NCBI GenBank assembly: GCA_030789695.1
Contig: CM061132.1
Location: 163,395,442-163,459,441, forward strand
Length of the DNA: 64,000 nt
Direction: 5' to 3'
Source: Scilla litardierei
Taxonomy: Eukaryota; Streptophyta; Magnoliopsida; Asparagales; Asparagaceae
In this document: positions 10,845 through 23,080 of the stretch, one piece after another
Layout: each line of letters starts with the position of its first letter
Numbering within the stretch: the stretch's first letter is position 1
Notes under the pieces: generated by a model
Told to the model about the DNA's origin: nothing
Database searches by the model: none
The model's input: only the letters and a program-made list of their open reading frames with translations
Program-made: the position numbers and the translations under genes

Positions 10845-13092
10845 ATGCTAGCGCTCTCACTTCTCTTCCTCCTCCTCTCAGCCTCCGCTTCCCCTGCAGC
10901 CGACCCCGGCTCCCCTGCGATCCTCCTCGCCGTCTGCAGCCACGGCAGGGCCCGAAACCCCGAGTCCTTCGACACGAGCTTCGTCGAGTCGATGGAGCTC
11001 ATCTACCAGAACATAACCAGGCGCGGCTTCGGCTTCGCCGTCGCCGGTTCCGCCGCCAACACGGTGTTCGGCTACGGCCAGTGCTTCGGCTACCTCCCCC
11101 CTGTCCCCTGCCAGCTCTGCTACGCGCAGAGCAGGGTGAAGCTCCCCCACTGCCTCCCCTCGACCTCCGCCCGCATCTACCTCGACGGCTGCTTCCTCCG
11201 GTACTCGGATCGCAACTCCTCCAACGAGGCCACCGACGGGTCGGACGCAAAGATCTGCGGCAACTCGACCGTGCAGGGTCTGAACTCGACAAAGTTTGCA
11301 CAGTCGGTGAACCAGCTGGTGCTGAATCTGACAATCGAAGCCGAGAAGAACGAAGACTTTTACGCAGCGGGGAGGGCCGAGGCGCTGCCGGGCGCGGACG
11401 TTTATGCGATGGCGCAGTGCTGGAGGTCGCTGAATAGGAGCGGATGCAGGGATTGCTTGGAGAGTGCAAGGAGAAGCGTAGGCCAGTGCTTGCCGAACGA
11501 CGAAGGGATGGCTCTCAACGCCGGTTGTGTTGTTAGGTACTCGATGGATGCTTTCTATCTCGCCGGCGCAACCAACGACGATTCCGATTCTCCTCCAGGT
11601 GACTCGAGTTCTTGATCCTCAAATCATCAAAACATAATCTTGGCAAACTATCTGATTTCGCCAATGATGCAGCAGGGAGAGGACTGGCTGTTGCTCTTGG
11701 GGCTCTTGCTGTTTCATTGGCAATCGTCATGATAGCCATCGTCTGGATTCGGAGCAGGGCTTCCAACACTGCAGATTTCGACGGGTCAGAGGAAATCATC
11801 AGATCATTCTCATCGTCTCCCCTCAGCTTCAGGTACGAAGACCTGAGGAAGGCAACGGACAGCTTCAACCAGAGGAACAAGCTCGGCCAAGGCGGCTACG
11901 GCTCTGTCTACAAGGGAATCATGGCGGATGGCCGGGAAATCGCAGTCAAGAGGCTCTTCTTCCACACGAGGCAGTGGGTCGATCAGTTCTTCAACGAAAT
12001 CACCCTCATCAGCCAGGTGCAGCACAAGAACCTCGTCAAGCTCATCGGATGCAGCGTCGAAGGGCCCGAAAGCCTCCTGGTCTACGAGTACCTCTGCAAC
12101 ACCAGCCTAGACCACTTCCTGTTCGGTACTGATCACACTTCTTCCCATCGATAGAACAGCATCCTCTTAGTGTGTGGATTCTGACTCGATGCTCTCTGTC
12201 AAGACTCGTTCAAGAAGAACGCGCTGGATTGGGGGAGGAGAGTCGAAATCGTCGTCGGGACTGCGGAGGGACTGGCCTATCTCCACAACGCTTCGGAAGT
12301 GAGGATCATACACAGGGACATAAAGGCCAGCAACATACTGTTGGACGAGAGGTTTAAGCCCAAGATAGCAGATTTCGGCTTGGCGAGGTACTTTGCAGAG
12401 GATCAGAGCCATCTCAGCACTGGACTCGCTGGAACTTTGTAAGTCCGCAACTGGCTTCAGTTTTCAAGTGATGTAACTCAAATTTCCTTGGTGTTCTTCA
12501 TCTGAGCAGCGTTTAATGGCTTTGTAGCGGCTACATGGCTCCCGAGTACATCCTCTATGGCCAGCTGACAGAGAAGGCAGACGTCTATGCATACGGCGTC
12601 GTGGTTCTTGAAATCGTCACGGGCCGGAAGAACCATAACTCACCTGCAACATCGGCGGAAGGCCATTCTCTCACGTCAGTGGTGAGCTTCGTTACACTGT
12701 AAATGGATATGTTCTCAAGAGCTCTGCATTCGACGACATCGCTCTTTGTTACTTTGCAGGCATGGCAGCACTTCAATTCAAAGACTCTGATCCGACTGCT
12801 GGATCCTCACCTGCAAGGAACATGCTCGGATGAGGAGGCTCTGCGTGTGTTTCATGTGGGTCTCCTCTGCACGCAGGCATCTCCGAGCCTCAGGCCGCCG
12901 ATGTGGAAGGTGGTGGAGATGCTGACGAGCAAATCGAAGGACCTCCCCCTCCCGACTCAGCCGCCGTTCATCAGTAAGTGGGGCGAGGACGTCCAAAGCG
13001 AAGGCTCGGACACCTCTTATCTCCTAACATCTTCGTCTAAGAACTCAAACTCGGTGAATCAGATGTCTGTGAGCACTGTAGTAGGGAGGTAG
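10845..13092 (+). CDS. Cysteine-rich receptor-like protein kinase (DUF26/CRK), complete, five exons
   Basis: Exons 10845-11598, about 11673-12125, 12204-12438, 12528-12681 and 12760-13092 join in frame to about 642 aa. A signal peptide (residues about 1-16) is followed by two Gnk2/DUF26 domains with the C-x8-C-x2-C signature at C80/C89/C92 and C192/C201/C204. A transmembrane helix lies at about 256-277. The kinase domain has the [11 protein letters not shown] loop, IAVKRL lysine, [11 protein letters not shown] catalytic loop, DFGLARYF and the APEYILYG activation-segment end. It is therefore an RD kinase with all catalytic residues. The family sits in the plasma membrane and signals in defence and oxidative stress; the ligand is unknown. 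The [12 protein letters not shown] stretch resembles the CRK2/CRK3/CRK42 group (inference). Exon 1 is strikingly GC-rich while introns are AT-rich. The exon 2 acceptor could be 3 bp further right. Confidence 0.93.
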
Positions 13093-13939
13093 CAAGTTTG
13101 AAGAGGCTGGGTTTTGAGGTTCTTTTATTTTTTAACAGGTTTAGAACAGAACATGCATGTAAAGTATACCACAAGAGTATCATGTTCGATAATAGGCGTG
13201 TCCGACACATGTGAGCATCCAGAATTGAAGGATAGAATCATTTGTTCAAATTTGAACTAGATTTAGTACATCTTTTGGTCCAACAAGAAGAAACCATCTA
13301 TGAGACGCAAACTAGTTTCTCATCACGTGAAGGAAAATCATGTTTGGCATAAAGAAAAATCTTGTGGGCAACTTGTTGAATAAACGAATGGTTGCATGTT
13401 AAAGTAATCTAATCGACAAAAGGCCTCATCTTCGAACACAATTCCTTCCAGAAGTAAAATATTTCTCGATCACAGCTGAAGTTGAAGCACAAATTAAAGT
13501 CCTAAAGCGCCATGTTGAAGTCGATGACATACAATTCTAATGGAATAAACAGGCACATGTATCCATCAGAAGAGTGGCTGTGGCTGCCAAATAGTATATA
13601 GAGAAGACGAAGATCAGCCGATGCAATGCAGGGTGAGGGGAGAGCAAAACAGAGAAGACGAAGAAAATGTTTGTTGTAACCTATGCGACGAAGGCGGGGA
13701 ACAACCACATAACTCTGACGCGAGCATCGACAAGGATACAATGACAACGTCAAGAGGACAATCGACATAGGTGGCATGGATGGTTTAACAAGCGAACACT
13801 CTCCAAAGATGGACTCAAAGTTTGGGGACGAAACTATAGTAGTCTGCTGGCAAAGGAGACATGGAGTGATACACTACCAACAAATGTCAACTTATCTTCA
13901 CATATCTACGGTGGATCGAGGGATCTAACTGATTATACT
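13093..13939. other. Intergenic region downstream of the CRK gene
   Basis: It contains the 3' end of the kinase transcript and non-coding sequence. No gene or clear repeat was seen before the solo LTR. The last five bases (ATACT, 13935-13939) are the left target duplication of that LTR. Confidence 0.5.
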
Positions 13940-14257
13940 TGTTACGCCTATTTGGCCGAAGCCCGAAAGACACGAGCCCAGAAACCCGAATGCCGATCAG
14001 AAGCCCATCTGCGCGATCAGGCCCGCCCGACAAGGCCCCATAGAGGACCCCCGAACATCGATCCGACCCGGCCCCGATAACGCGCAAGTCACTCGCCCAC
14101 TCCAGCGATAACCGTTCCCCCAGGCCCGCTACCACTTAATGGCCGTTATGGGGAGGTGCTGGGATAGCGCAGGGAGCGGCGAAGGGGAGGCGGATTGAGG
14201 GGGCACGATTAGGGGCGGACGAGGGACGTGAGTCGTGGGCAATCACGACGGGAGGCC

Positions 14258-14265
14258 TATAAAAG
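14258..14265 (+). promoter_or_regulatory. TATA box of the solo LTR
   Basis: TATAAAAG in the middle of the LTR, in a position suitable for the U3/R boundary. Confidence 0.5.
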
Positions 14266-14533
14266 GGCTAGGAGGACGACTGGACAAGGGACGACATCTC
14301 AGATAACAAAACCTAAGGTACTCCATCAACGACCTAGTTCCCCCACTTCATCTCCTTCCTCCCGCTCGCGCCGGAGGACATCGTTCCGATCTCCTCTCGA
14401 GTCGAACCGTCCCGGTCGAGCCTCCTCTTTCAGATCGTCATCTGACTTAGGCATCGGAGGGGATTTGGCCGGAACCAAGGTCCGGCCTCCCTGACGAATG
14501 TTCTCGTCTGTTCAGGAGGACGTCAGATCCACG

Positions 14534-14757
14534 AGCCGAGGCTTCCCCTCCGCTCCACGCCGGCCGCGCATCAAGCGAGACGACCGAGGCTACCCCTCGT
14601 CGTCCGACCGACCGAGGCCGAGCGCATCCGTCCGAGCCGAGGCTTCCCCTCTGCTCCGCATCGGCCGTGCATCGAGACAAGGCGCCGAGGCTTCCCCTCG
14701 TCGTCCGACCGCACGAGGCCGAGCATCTCACACCGGGCCGAGGCTTCCCCTCAGCCC
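14534..14757 (+). repeat. About 102-bp tandem repeat within the solo LTR
   Basis: Two copies of about 102 bp (14534-14635 and 14636-14737) and a partial third copy share the GAGGCTTCCCCTC motif. Each full unit holds two shorter related halves ending CGTCGTCCGACCG. Confidence 0.7.
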
Positions 14758-14940
14758 CCTTGAGGCCGAGGATCCAGACCCGACCCAGCTGACGTGCTCC
14801 ACGTCGTCTGCAACTCAGATTCGCGTCGCGTCTGCGCGGGCTCGACGCACCCAAGGGACCCAAACCGGCCCCTTGACCACGTTGACCGGGTAGTCCACGG
14901 TCAACGCTTTTGTAGTGAGAAAACACTCTGAAACAATACT

Positions 14941-16756
14941 GTATCCATTACAGAGACGAATGAAATTATACAATGCATCCGATATGCAATCATGCAAGTC
15001 CTAACCAGGGAGCAAACAGCCGCATGCAAAGGGATCATGTGAGATGGAGTCATACTGAGGCTGAGAGTCTCTTGATTCTACTAGAATCGAGGAAGAAAGG
15101 CAGTGGCAAAGACATAGGGTTAACCAATACATACATACACACATGTACTCGTTTGGGTACCTGCTTCGTCTGGACATTGTTTAGGTAGAGTCTTGTGAAG
15201 ACATTGCTCTTGTTTGGAAATATGATTCATCCAGTTTTAGCTTCGGCCAAGTATTGGCTTGTTCATATGTTGGCTGCGTCTGATATCGATATCGACTGTA
15301 TGGGAAACTAATGATGCATATTTACTTCACAATCCACCCTTGATGAGTGACAAAATGAGAGGCAATTGTTATTCATAGATATTAAGATAGGCCCGAGGCT
15401 TGAAAACACAATTGAAACAGCATATGGAGCTCCAGCCCATGTTTAGAAAGTTAGATCCTTGTGGGAAGTTAAGGTCATAGTGTGATGAAGACACATTGAA
15501 AATGGTATATGTCTAAAGATAAATTCTATGTGGCCTGTAAGACAAAGAGAAGGTTAGAATTAGGAATTGACAAGGACGAAAGTACACAATAGGTTTTCTC
15601 TATATATACTAACAAAATCTATACAATCATGTACACAATCTCAAGTTAATAAATATATTCATATTTATTTAGTGGCTACAAGAAGGTTAATTTGAGCATC
15701 GAAGGGTTTTAGTTTGGGTGTCATCACAACCTCAACCTCCACTGACTACTACTTATCATTAATGTGCAGATTTGAGGAGGAGCAATTAACATCTTAAGAG
15801 GATTCAAGACCATCAACACAAAGGTAATCGCAGCTCACACCTTATACAAATTCATTGTTTATAATATTGTTTACCTTAAAACCATGTTGCAACTGGTAAG
15901 ATAGGCAGCTGGAAAGACACATCAAAGCTGTTGGAGAAAATCATTTATGGAAATCTTTGTTGCATAGCCAAAGTTCAGGAACAAGAAAAGGAAACTAGTT
16001 GCAACACTGTATGCCAAAGTTCATGAACAAGAAAAGGAAACTAGTTGCAACACTGTATGCCAACGACGTATAAGCATTCACAAGACATGAAATGGCCTTG
16101 CTAAAACAGAAAAGAAAAAAATCAGTTAATCTGTGCTTCAGGTAATCAATGAGAAGTCAAACAACTCAACATAACAAGATTGCAGTGTAAGTTACCTTCA
16201 TATGGGGGCCAGAGATTATTGTAAGTTTGACTCTAACTCTGTGCTGATTAAGAATCATATCCAGCATGAGTCATGACCAACATATGTTTTTATTTCTAAC
16301 ACACGAGCATCAAGAATCAGTATCGCGATTTAATGACTTGCATGACTGAAGAAATCCGATGTCCGGTCCCTATTCTTTTCACCAACTCTCTCAGAGAAGA
16401 CATGATGTAAAGGAACAACAATTTGCTTTAGTACTCAACTATACAGTGTGGCTTTCGATTAATACCTCTAAAGTCACAACAAAATATAGAAACTAGAAAC
16501 GAACATAGAGAGATAAGCCAACAGTTGGGCACAAACATTAATTGGATGACGTAAACTTATTTTTATAATTAATGGCTCATTGCGTCTGAAAGATCCTCAG
16601 AGTAATGTAAAGCTAATGTAATTTACACAACTGTGACTATTTCTCAAGAAATAAAAAAGGCTTATTTCTCCTAGTTTCTAAACACAAGGCAAATATATAA
16701 TTGCACCAATCCACCACCTTAAAGCGGATCATATAAATGCAGGAAGGAAGGAAGCA
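14941..16756. other. Intergenic region between solo LTR and INO80 subunit gene
   Basis: AT-rich, with no gene found. It contains the 3' flank of the INO80-B-like gene (minus strand) and one short tandem duplication (15968-16059). Confidence 0.5.
15968..16059 (+). repeat. 46-bp tandem duplication
   Basis: Two adjacent 46-bp copies (15968-16013 and 16014-16059) differ at a single base (CAGGAAC versus CATGAAC). This indicates a recent duplication. Confidence 0.9.
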
Positions 16757-19237
16757 TCACCAAGTGGATATCGTCCGAGAACTTTCTTGAACCGCTTTAT
16801 AGCATTGTAGGCTGCATAATGGAAGATTTAACTTGGAATCTCTGTATTTATATGCATTTGTACATGAAGGGGCAGCACATTTCGCTCGTGGAGGAGGATA
16901 GCTGATTGCAAATCAATGCCAACAGAAAATGTATCAGCAATTGGTAACAAAGAAATAAGCCAAAGAAAAACAAAAGAAATGTAGCATGCACAATCTGGCT
17001 GCATACACAATCTCACGTCAGATAGAGGGAGAGAAGCCCTCGGAATTCCAACAGATCTTCATGACTAACCTGGATGTCTTGGACTCGAATATACTTGGGA
17101 GACCTACTTCTTCGCCAAATGTGACAATGGTGCCTGTTGGTCCCATGACACATCTTATAGAGTTCGATGCCAACACTAGAGATTCAGCAGCTCTCCTCTG
17201 AGAAGGATATACAATTTTAAATGTTAGTAAAATATTAAACAGTGAACATGATGAGATCATTAGTAATATTTGCTACCTGTGCCATCTCATCACGCTCTTT
17301 TCGCAACTTATCCTCTTTCTTCTTCCTGTTAGAATCCTGGCCCCGAATTTTCCTTATTGCCTCGTCCTGTACGTTAAATACTTATGTAAGTCGACCAGGA
17401 AGTCCACGAAACAGCATGACAATTATAAACTGAAACATAAAAATGATCAAACCTGGGATTCCTTATTTGCCTTCTCAACTTGCATTCTACGCCTCTGGGC
17501 AGCCTCGGCTTTCTTTGCCTGCTGCTCCACTTCGGAAAGCTTCTCCTTTTGCTCTGAAATCATTATACAAAATTAATACCAACCGGAATGCCATAATTTG
17601 CCATAATAAGTGCTAGGTCCTTACTTCTTGGGGGAGCAGGAGGCAACCCATTTGGAAACTCAATTAAACTCTCTCCAGGAGATGAACCTTTGCCTGACTG
17701 AAGCGCTCGCTGCCGGGTAGTAAGCGTAAGAGGTTCTCTGGCCTCAGCCAATGCGTCTACAGATTCCTTCTTCTGTTTCATCCTCCTAGGATCAGTCCCC
17801 TCATCTGAACCAGCCTCTCCGTCTTCAATAAAATCTATGTCATCGGATTCCCTTCCTGTTCTTGAGTTCCTTCGGCTATCCTTGGCCGATTGTGATGAAC
17901 CATAATCTTCATCCACACCATATGGAGCCCTTCTGCTCTTAGAAACCTTGGAGATATTCTTTTTCTTGATGCTTTCTTCCCCATCATTGTCAAACTCGGA
18001 GTTGTCTGGGCTAACCTTTGGAGCCTTCAGCTTCTCAAGATACCTGATCTCATCATCCCCGTCACCTTCTTCTAGCGCACCATCCAAAACTCGCCTCTTA
18101 GGCACCCTCTTACTCTTTCTTACAGGCTCGGAAAGGGGTATGTGTTTTCCATGTGAACTTTCTTCGCATGCTTTGCCCCGAGACTGCTCCTTTGGAGCCC
18201 TTGGTAAACCACCTGCCCCCTGAAAGACATCCCCTTTCTCTCCTGGAGTGTGATCATCATCTGAAGAACCCTACAATGAGTGTGAATGACGTCGAAATAA
18301 GAATGAAATTATCACCATGTTGCACACTCATCAAATGCATGAGACTCAAATTGAAAACCTTAACAAATTCAAACTAGTTGCTTTATGTTTCATACAGCAA
18401 GCATAATGAAAAGCAAATAAAATGACATGAATTTCGATGTCAAGAGAGGTCAACACTTCACCAATTTGAAACGCTATACAGTGAAAACATGATGCTACAC
18501 GTGAAATTTTCAAGTTTATGGTTTTCTTCCTTTTGAACTAACCAATTCTACCAGACGTTATTTAGAAACATATCAGTCAATCTTTTTTTCCTACATACAA
18601 ACGACATTCTTCGTATTTTTTATAATCATGAAACGAAAAAACAAACTCTTCCACAAAGAATGCCAGTGAGTTATACCTGGAGAACAAGCTTTTGCCGATG
18701 CCGAGAGGGATCAGCAGGCCCTGAAGGCCTCGCATTATAACCACCGCTGCCGCTGCCACCATCATTCTCCAAACTCGATTTCGGATGGAAAGTTCTCGTA
18801 ACTCCCCCAACCTTAAGCTTCACCTTCTTGGGCTTATTCTCAGTCAGCCCACCGCTACCTCCTCCTCCTACATTCACCGAACTCTTCCAGTTCGCCGGAG
18901 AAAGAACGCCCTCGCTGCGTCTCTTCAAATCCGACCTGTTTCCCGATTGCTCGCCTTTCCCATAGAAGCCGCTAACATCTCCATACTTCCTCTCCTCCCT
19001 CCGAACCTTTCTCGAACTCCCCCCGCCATCGAGATTGTTCACCGACGCAAGCCTCGGCGTGTACCCCAAATTTTGGTCAGGTGACAGCTTGCTGCCGTTA
19101 TCCGACGACGGCGTCGTCGAGGAATGAGATGACGCTTCAAATCCCCCTTCGAACACGAACTGCGAGTCGGGCCGAGGCCTGCGGGAGGTGGCGCTCCTCC
19201 TCTTCTTCGTGAACTTGGAACCCACAAACCCCTCCAT
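16757..19237 (-). CDS. INO80 complex subunit B-like (PAPA-1 and HIT zinc finger), complete, six exons
   Basis: Minus-strand exons 19237-18677, 18270-17625, 17553-17453, 17366-17277, 17197-17070 and 16901-16757 join in frame to about 556 aa. The long N-terminal half is basic, Ser/Gly-rich and disordered. The second exon has acidic stretches. The third to fifth exons form the PAPA-1-like region (QRRRMQVEKANKES, AIRKIRGQDSNRKKKEDKL, IRCVMGPTGTIVTF). The last exon holds a HIT-type zinc finger with C517, C522, C538 and C542 (PSCTNAYKYRDSK, LPLCSLQCYKAV). This layout matches INO80 complex subunit B/Ies2, a nuclear regulator of the INO80 chromatin remodeller ATPase (family knowledge). Splice sites are GT-AG throughout. 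The start ATG is followed by a conserved-looking basic N-terminus. A PIF transposon begins about 650 bp upstream. Confidence 0.92.
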
Positions 19238-19888
19238 TAATTGTAAATCAAAGCCCCTGAGATCCCAAAAAAGAAGCGATTTTGATCAACAATCAAGCAA
19301 AACAGATCCTAGATCGTAAAAACATCCCAAATTCGAAGAAGATAAGACCCAGCTATGGAATCAGGTTTAAGGTCGGCCTTTTATGGCGGCGATAGAAGAA
19401 GATAGAAGAGAGATGGAGATGATAGGATTAGGGTTATGGCTAGGGTTGAGGGTTGATGGGTTGTTGATGGCCCAAAAAGGAGGGTCTTTTTGTAGATGGC
19501 GGCGGAGTCGGGGGGTATCTGCAAATTTCCCCATCTTATTCTTCTTCTCGTTATTTCGCACCCAATAAACAATAAAAAATAAGCCGTGGTGTGTGAGAGT
19601 TGTTTCTCTCTCCTCCCCTCTCCCCCTCCCCCGCTTCTTCGTCCTTGGTATCTCTTCTCCCAAATTTAAAACCAGGGTTTTTATGTTAGTTTATTTTTAT
19701 TTTCTTTGGTGCACCCCTGAAGTGACCACGGAAAGAACCGTGGCGGGACCCATTCTGCCATGAAGACTGGAATGCCCGTAATGGGCTTTTTTAATTGGGC
19801 CTCCGGAAGATGCCCGATGTATCAATTGGGTCCAATATCCAAAGCAACCAACTTTTCAGCAGCATAAGCGGGCTGGATCCAGTATTTA
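19238..19888 (-). promoter_or_regulatory. Upstream region of the INO80 subunit B gene
   Basis: This 650 bp lies between the start codon and the left end of the PIF element. It includes leader sequence with a CT-rich stretch near 19600-19660. No repeat was recognised. Confidence 0.5.
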
Positions 19889-19904
19889 GGGCCTGTTTCT
19901 TTTG
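19889..19904 (+). repeat. Left terminal inverted repeat of the PIF/Harbinger element
   Basis: GGGCCTGTTTCTTTTG, preceded by TTA. It pairs with the right end at 13-14 of 16 positions. A second similar motif lies near 19995. Confidence 0.8.
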
Positions 19905-20193
19905 TGAGAAAGTCACGTGGAAAGTCATTTGGGGTAACTACTCACGCGTCAATTCAGCACTATTCACTCACTTTCCGCTCTCGCTTTCCTCTGGCCTGTT
20001 TCTTTCGGCGACCCCTCGGCGATTTCTTCGACCCTCCTCTTCTCCGACGTGGCGGCCTTGCTTTCTCGGTCTGAAATCCCCGGAAAATGCGGCGATTTCG
20101 TTGATTCTCCTCGTTGCCGGTCCCACATGGTCAGAAACTCCATCTCCTCACCTTCCTTCGCGCGGTTTTCAGTTGGGGGAGGAAAAAAACCCT

Positions 20194-20274
20194 AGCTATC
20201 TGAACGCCTTTTCCAGCGGCGTTGCATGCGGCCATCGCTGAGCTCAAGCTTCCTGGCTTTGATTTCCTGATAGG
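20194..20274 (+). repeat. Left copy of the 81-bp duplication flanking the copia insertion
   Basis: From AGCTATCTGAACG to CTGATAGG, directly before the LTR start. The same 81 bp recur at 28466-28546 with one substitution. Confidence 0.92.
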
Positions 20275-21933
20275 TGTTGGAAACAGCATCCTACCCTATG
20301 TTTGATGATAACAAACCCTACTGAACTGTTCTAATCTGTTTGTTGAGTGTGTCACAGGTCCCTATAGTCATGATTGCTCAAGTTACATATGCACGTACTC
20401 AAGTACGTTGAAATACGGAGCTGAAACTTCATTTGGAATTACACAAGCTGATCAAACGAGAGAGTATAGCTATGAAACTCTACCCTAGAGTTAATCATAG
20501 GCTATAAATAGCATGGGATTTTTCTCAGGATTTATGGAGATTGTTTGAAGTCCAAATACGGGGAAATACGAGAAAATACTGAGTATACAAAGAAGAAACT
20601 TTTTTCTACAAGTGGTGAAATGAGGTGAAACAATTCTCACATGTCAAAATGAAGCTCTGGGATTTTTGAGAATTATTTCAGAATTTTTGGGATTTATTTG
20701 ATGCTCAAATACGCAAGAATACAGTGAAAATACTCAGAAAATACGGCATACGGTACTGTGCATATATACGCTTCATCGCAGATTTAAATCCACGCTGACG
20801 TGGCATCATCCAGGCCGTTCGTTCCGCATCCAACGGCATCACGCAGCTTGGCGACGTGGCTCGCTTACAACCGCCAGATCTTCATCCAACGGTCACCAAC
20901 CGATCGGACCCAGTCGCAAAAGGCGGGCTGAATGCGTCGACTCCGTGTCGACGTGGCGCCATCTTAGCCGTCCACGCGGAGATCCGACGGCTACCGACAG
21001 TGCGGGTCCGGGTCAGCGGAGGCGGGCGCCGACGCACGAATATTGACGGACACGTGGCGTGCCGACGTTGAATCCCGCTTGATCCAACGGCCAGAAACGC
21101 TGCCGACATCGGATTTTAGATCCGAACCCGTTAAGCGAATTTAAAACGTGATTTTGAGCGGATCGGGTTCGTTGGAACAGTAACTCAAACCCGTTAACCT
21201 CAATTCTATTCATAAAGCCATGCACACTCTTCACTATTTCATCAATAAGTGGAGTTCTAGAGATCCAAATTGAGTTCCGCAAGAAGCGTTGCGACCGTGA
21301 CTTCATCCCCGACGCAGTGACAGCAAGTTGAGCAGCTAGTTCCTCCTGTGCAGCAAATGAGATCATTTTGAGTGAGGAACTTCTACCGACTACTTCCACG
21401 GGGACAGCGACTACTTCTTCTACAGACATCCGATCAACATTCCGTAAGAAGCGTTGCGAAGCTACTGACGTGCTGAAAGACGATAACCAGAGAGATCTTC
21501 ACAAATGAGCTTTCTAAACTCTTGATCTTATTTATTTGTGAAGTTATTAATGTTTTGATCAGCATTTCTGTAATATAATTTCTTCCGCTATTTGGGACTC
21601 TGGGAACCAAACTTGTTGGGGCAAGTTGGGTTGGGGAGTGATACTTGTATGTTTCTTTTTGGCTTTGGTGAGCTTGAGTTGGTCTGACAGGTTGGTGTTG
21701 GTGCACCAATCTAAGGGAGATTGTAACTTCTTAAAGAAACAGTATAAGTGATTGCTCATTGGGGTGGACGTAGGTCATGGGGACCGAACCACGTTAAATT
21801 CTGTGTCTTCTGTGAATGCTTTGATTGTCTGATTCCTAAACTGCATGCTGTAAACTAGGCTTAATTTTTATCTTGCGATAATTTGGTCAAAGGCCTATTC
21901 ACCCCCCCCTCTAGGCCTTATTTAGATCCTACA
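20275..21933 (+). repeat. 5' LTR of the nested copia element (1659 bp)
   Basis: It begins TGTTGGAAACAG and ends CCTACA two bases before the primer-binding site. Its first 1229 bp match the right LTR almost perfectly. Confidence 0.9.
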
Positions 21934-21935
21934 AG

Positions 21936-21950
21936 TGGTATCAGAGCACC
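21936..21950 (+). other. Primer-binding site (initiator tRNA-Met type)
   Basis: TGGTATCAGAGCACC directly after the LTR, the standard plant copia primer-binding site. Confidence 0.92.
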
Positions 21951-21979
21951 AGGCCTGGCCATTTGAGTCTAGTTCATAA

Positions 21980-23080
21980 TGAATACATATGATTCAGCAT
22001 TTGCTGAAGGACAGTCTACAGTTAGACCACCCAAATTTAATGGGGACTGATTTTGCTTACTGGAAAGCTAGGATGAAAATTTTCTTAGTCTCTTCAGATC
22101 TTGAAATTTGGAAAATTGTTGCTAAAGGCTATCACCCACCTACAATCAAAATGAAGATATTGATGTACCAAAACCAGAAGATAAATGGGATGATAACGAT
22201 AATAAACTTTATGCTCTGAATGGTAAAGCTATGAATGCAATTATCTGTGCACTTGACAGAACTGAGTTTTAACCGTATATCTCATTGTCTTACTGCGCAG
22301 GAAATCTGGAACACTCTCGAAGTCACTCACGAAGGAACCTCTCAGGTGAAGGAGTCCAGATTAGCGCTGCTGAGCTCAGAGTACGATGGTTTCCACATGC
22401 TACCAGGAGAATCCATCAAGGACATGTACACTCGCTTCACCGACATCGTATACAACTCAAAAGCCTTGGGAAAGTCTTACGACAGCATCGACCTCATTCG
22501 GAAAATCCTAAGAGCGCTTCCTAGTTCCTTCCGACCTAAAGTGACGGCCATCCAAGAAGCTAGAGATCTCACTAAGCTGAAGCTGGATGATCTGATTGGG
22601 AATCTGTTATCCCATGAGCTGGAACTCAAAACCGTCGAGACAAGAGAAAAAGGTGAGGCTAAACCTTTAAAGACCATCGCTCTCAAAGCCGAAGAAAGTG
22701 ACAAAGAAGATCTCGACGAGGAACATGCACTGATGGTCAGAGGATTCCGACGCTTCATCAGAACTCCTGCCGGAAAATCTGAAATGGCAAAAAGGTTCAA
22801 TCGTTTTAATAAGTTTAATCCTTTGAATTCCTCGTCTGAACAGAATACTACTAAAAGTGTTCAATGTTTCAACTGCAAGAAATTTGGACATTTCATGAAA
22901 AACTGTCCAACAAAGAACGCGTCATCCGAAGCCAAAGGGAAATCATTTGCGGTAACATGGGATGATGACGATGAAGACGAACCACAAGACGAAGTAGCGC
23001 AATCATCACTTTGCCTAATAGGTGAAAGCGACACGAACAAGGGACTCAGCGTGGCTAAGGAACAACTGTGTGAGTGGTAT
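21980..23080 (+). pseudogene. Copia gag (capsid and nucleocapsid) and start of protease, frameshifted
   Basis: The ATG at 21980 opens a typical SIRE-like gag start (YDSAFAEGQ, then RPPKFNG). After about 20 codons the frame shifts at a run of four G (22041 area), again near 22143, and at a run of four T (22270 area). From 22235 a long frame encodes the capsid region and the CCHC zinc knuckle CFNCKKFGHFMKNC (22867-22908). It is followed by an acidic stretch and then the protease. Each break is one base and most lie in homopolymer runs, so some may be sequencing errors. Confidence 0.85.

Larger units (their letters stand above)
13940..14935 (+). mobile_element. Solo LTR of a retrotransposon with perfect 5-bp target duplication
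   Basis: The 996 bp segment starts TGTTACG, ends GAAACA and is flanked on both sides by ATACT (13935-13939 and 14936-14940). No internal retrotransposon sequence is present. A promoter-like TATAAAAG lies at 14258-14265 in a GC-rich context. The 3' half contains a tandem repeat. Probably Ty3/gypsy by composition (inference). Open frames inside it are by-products of high GC content. Confidence 0.85.

Noticed and set aside
10878..11469. Antisense and shifted frames over the CRK gene (90-156 codons)
   Set aside because: They are shadows of the GC-rich first exon. The plus frame has signal peptide, DUF26 motifs and splice sites.
14228..14926. Two plus-strand frames and a 159-codon minus frame
   Set aside because: They lie entirely inside the solo LTR and its 102-bp repeat, and reflect low stop frequency in GC-rich sequence.
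19795..20241. 148-codon plus-strand frame
   Set aside because: It spans the PIF left end and subterminal region, has no recognisable content and crosses the TTA/TIR border.
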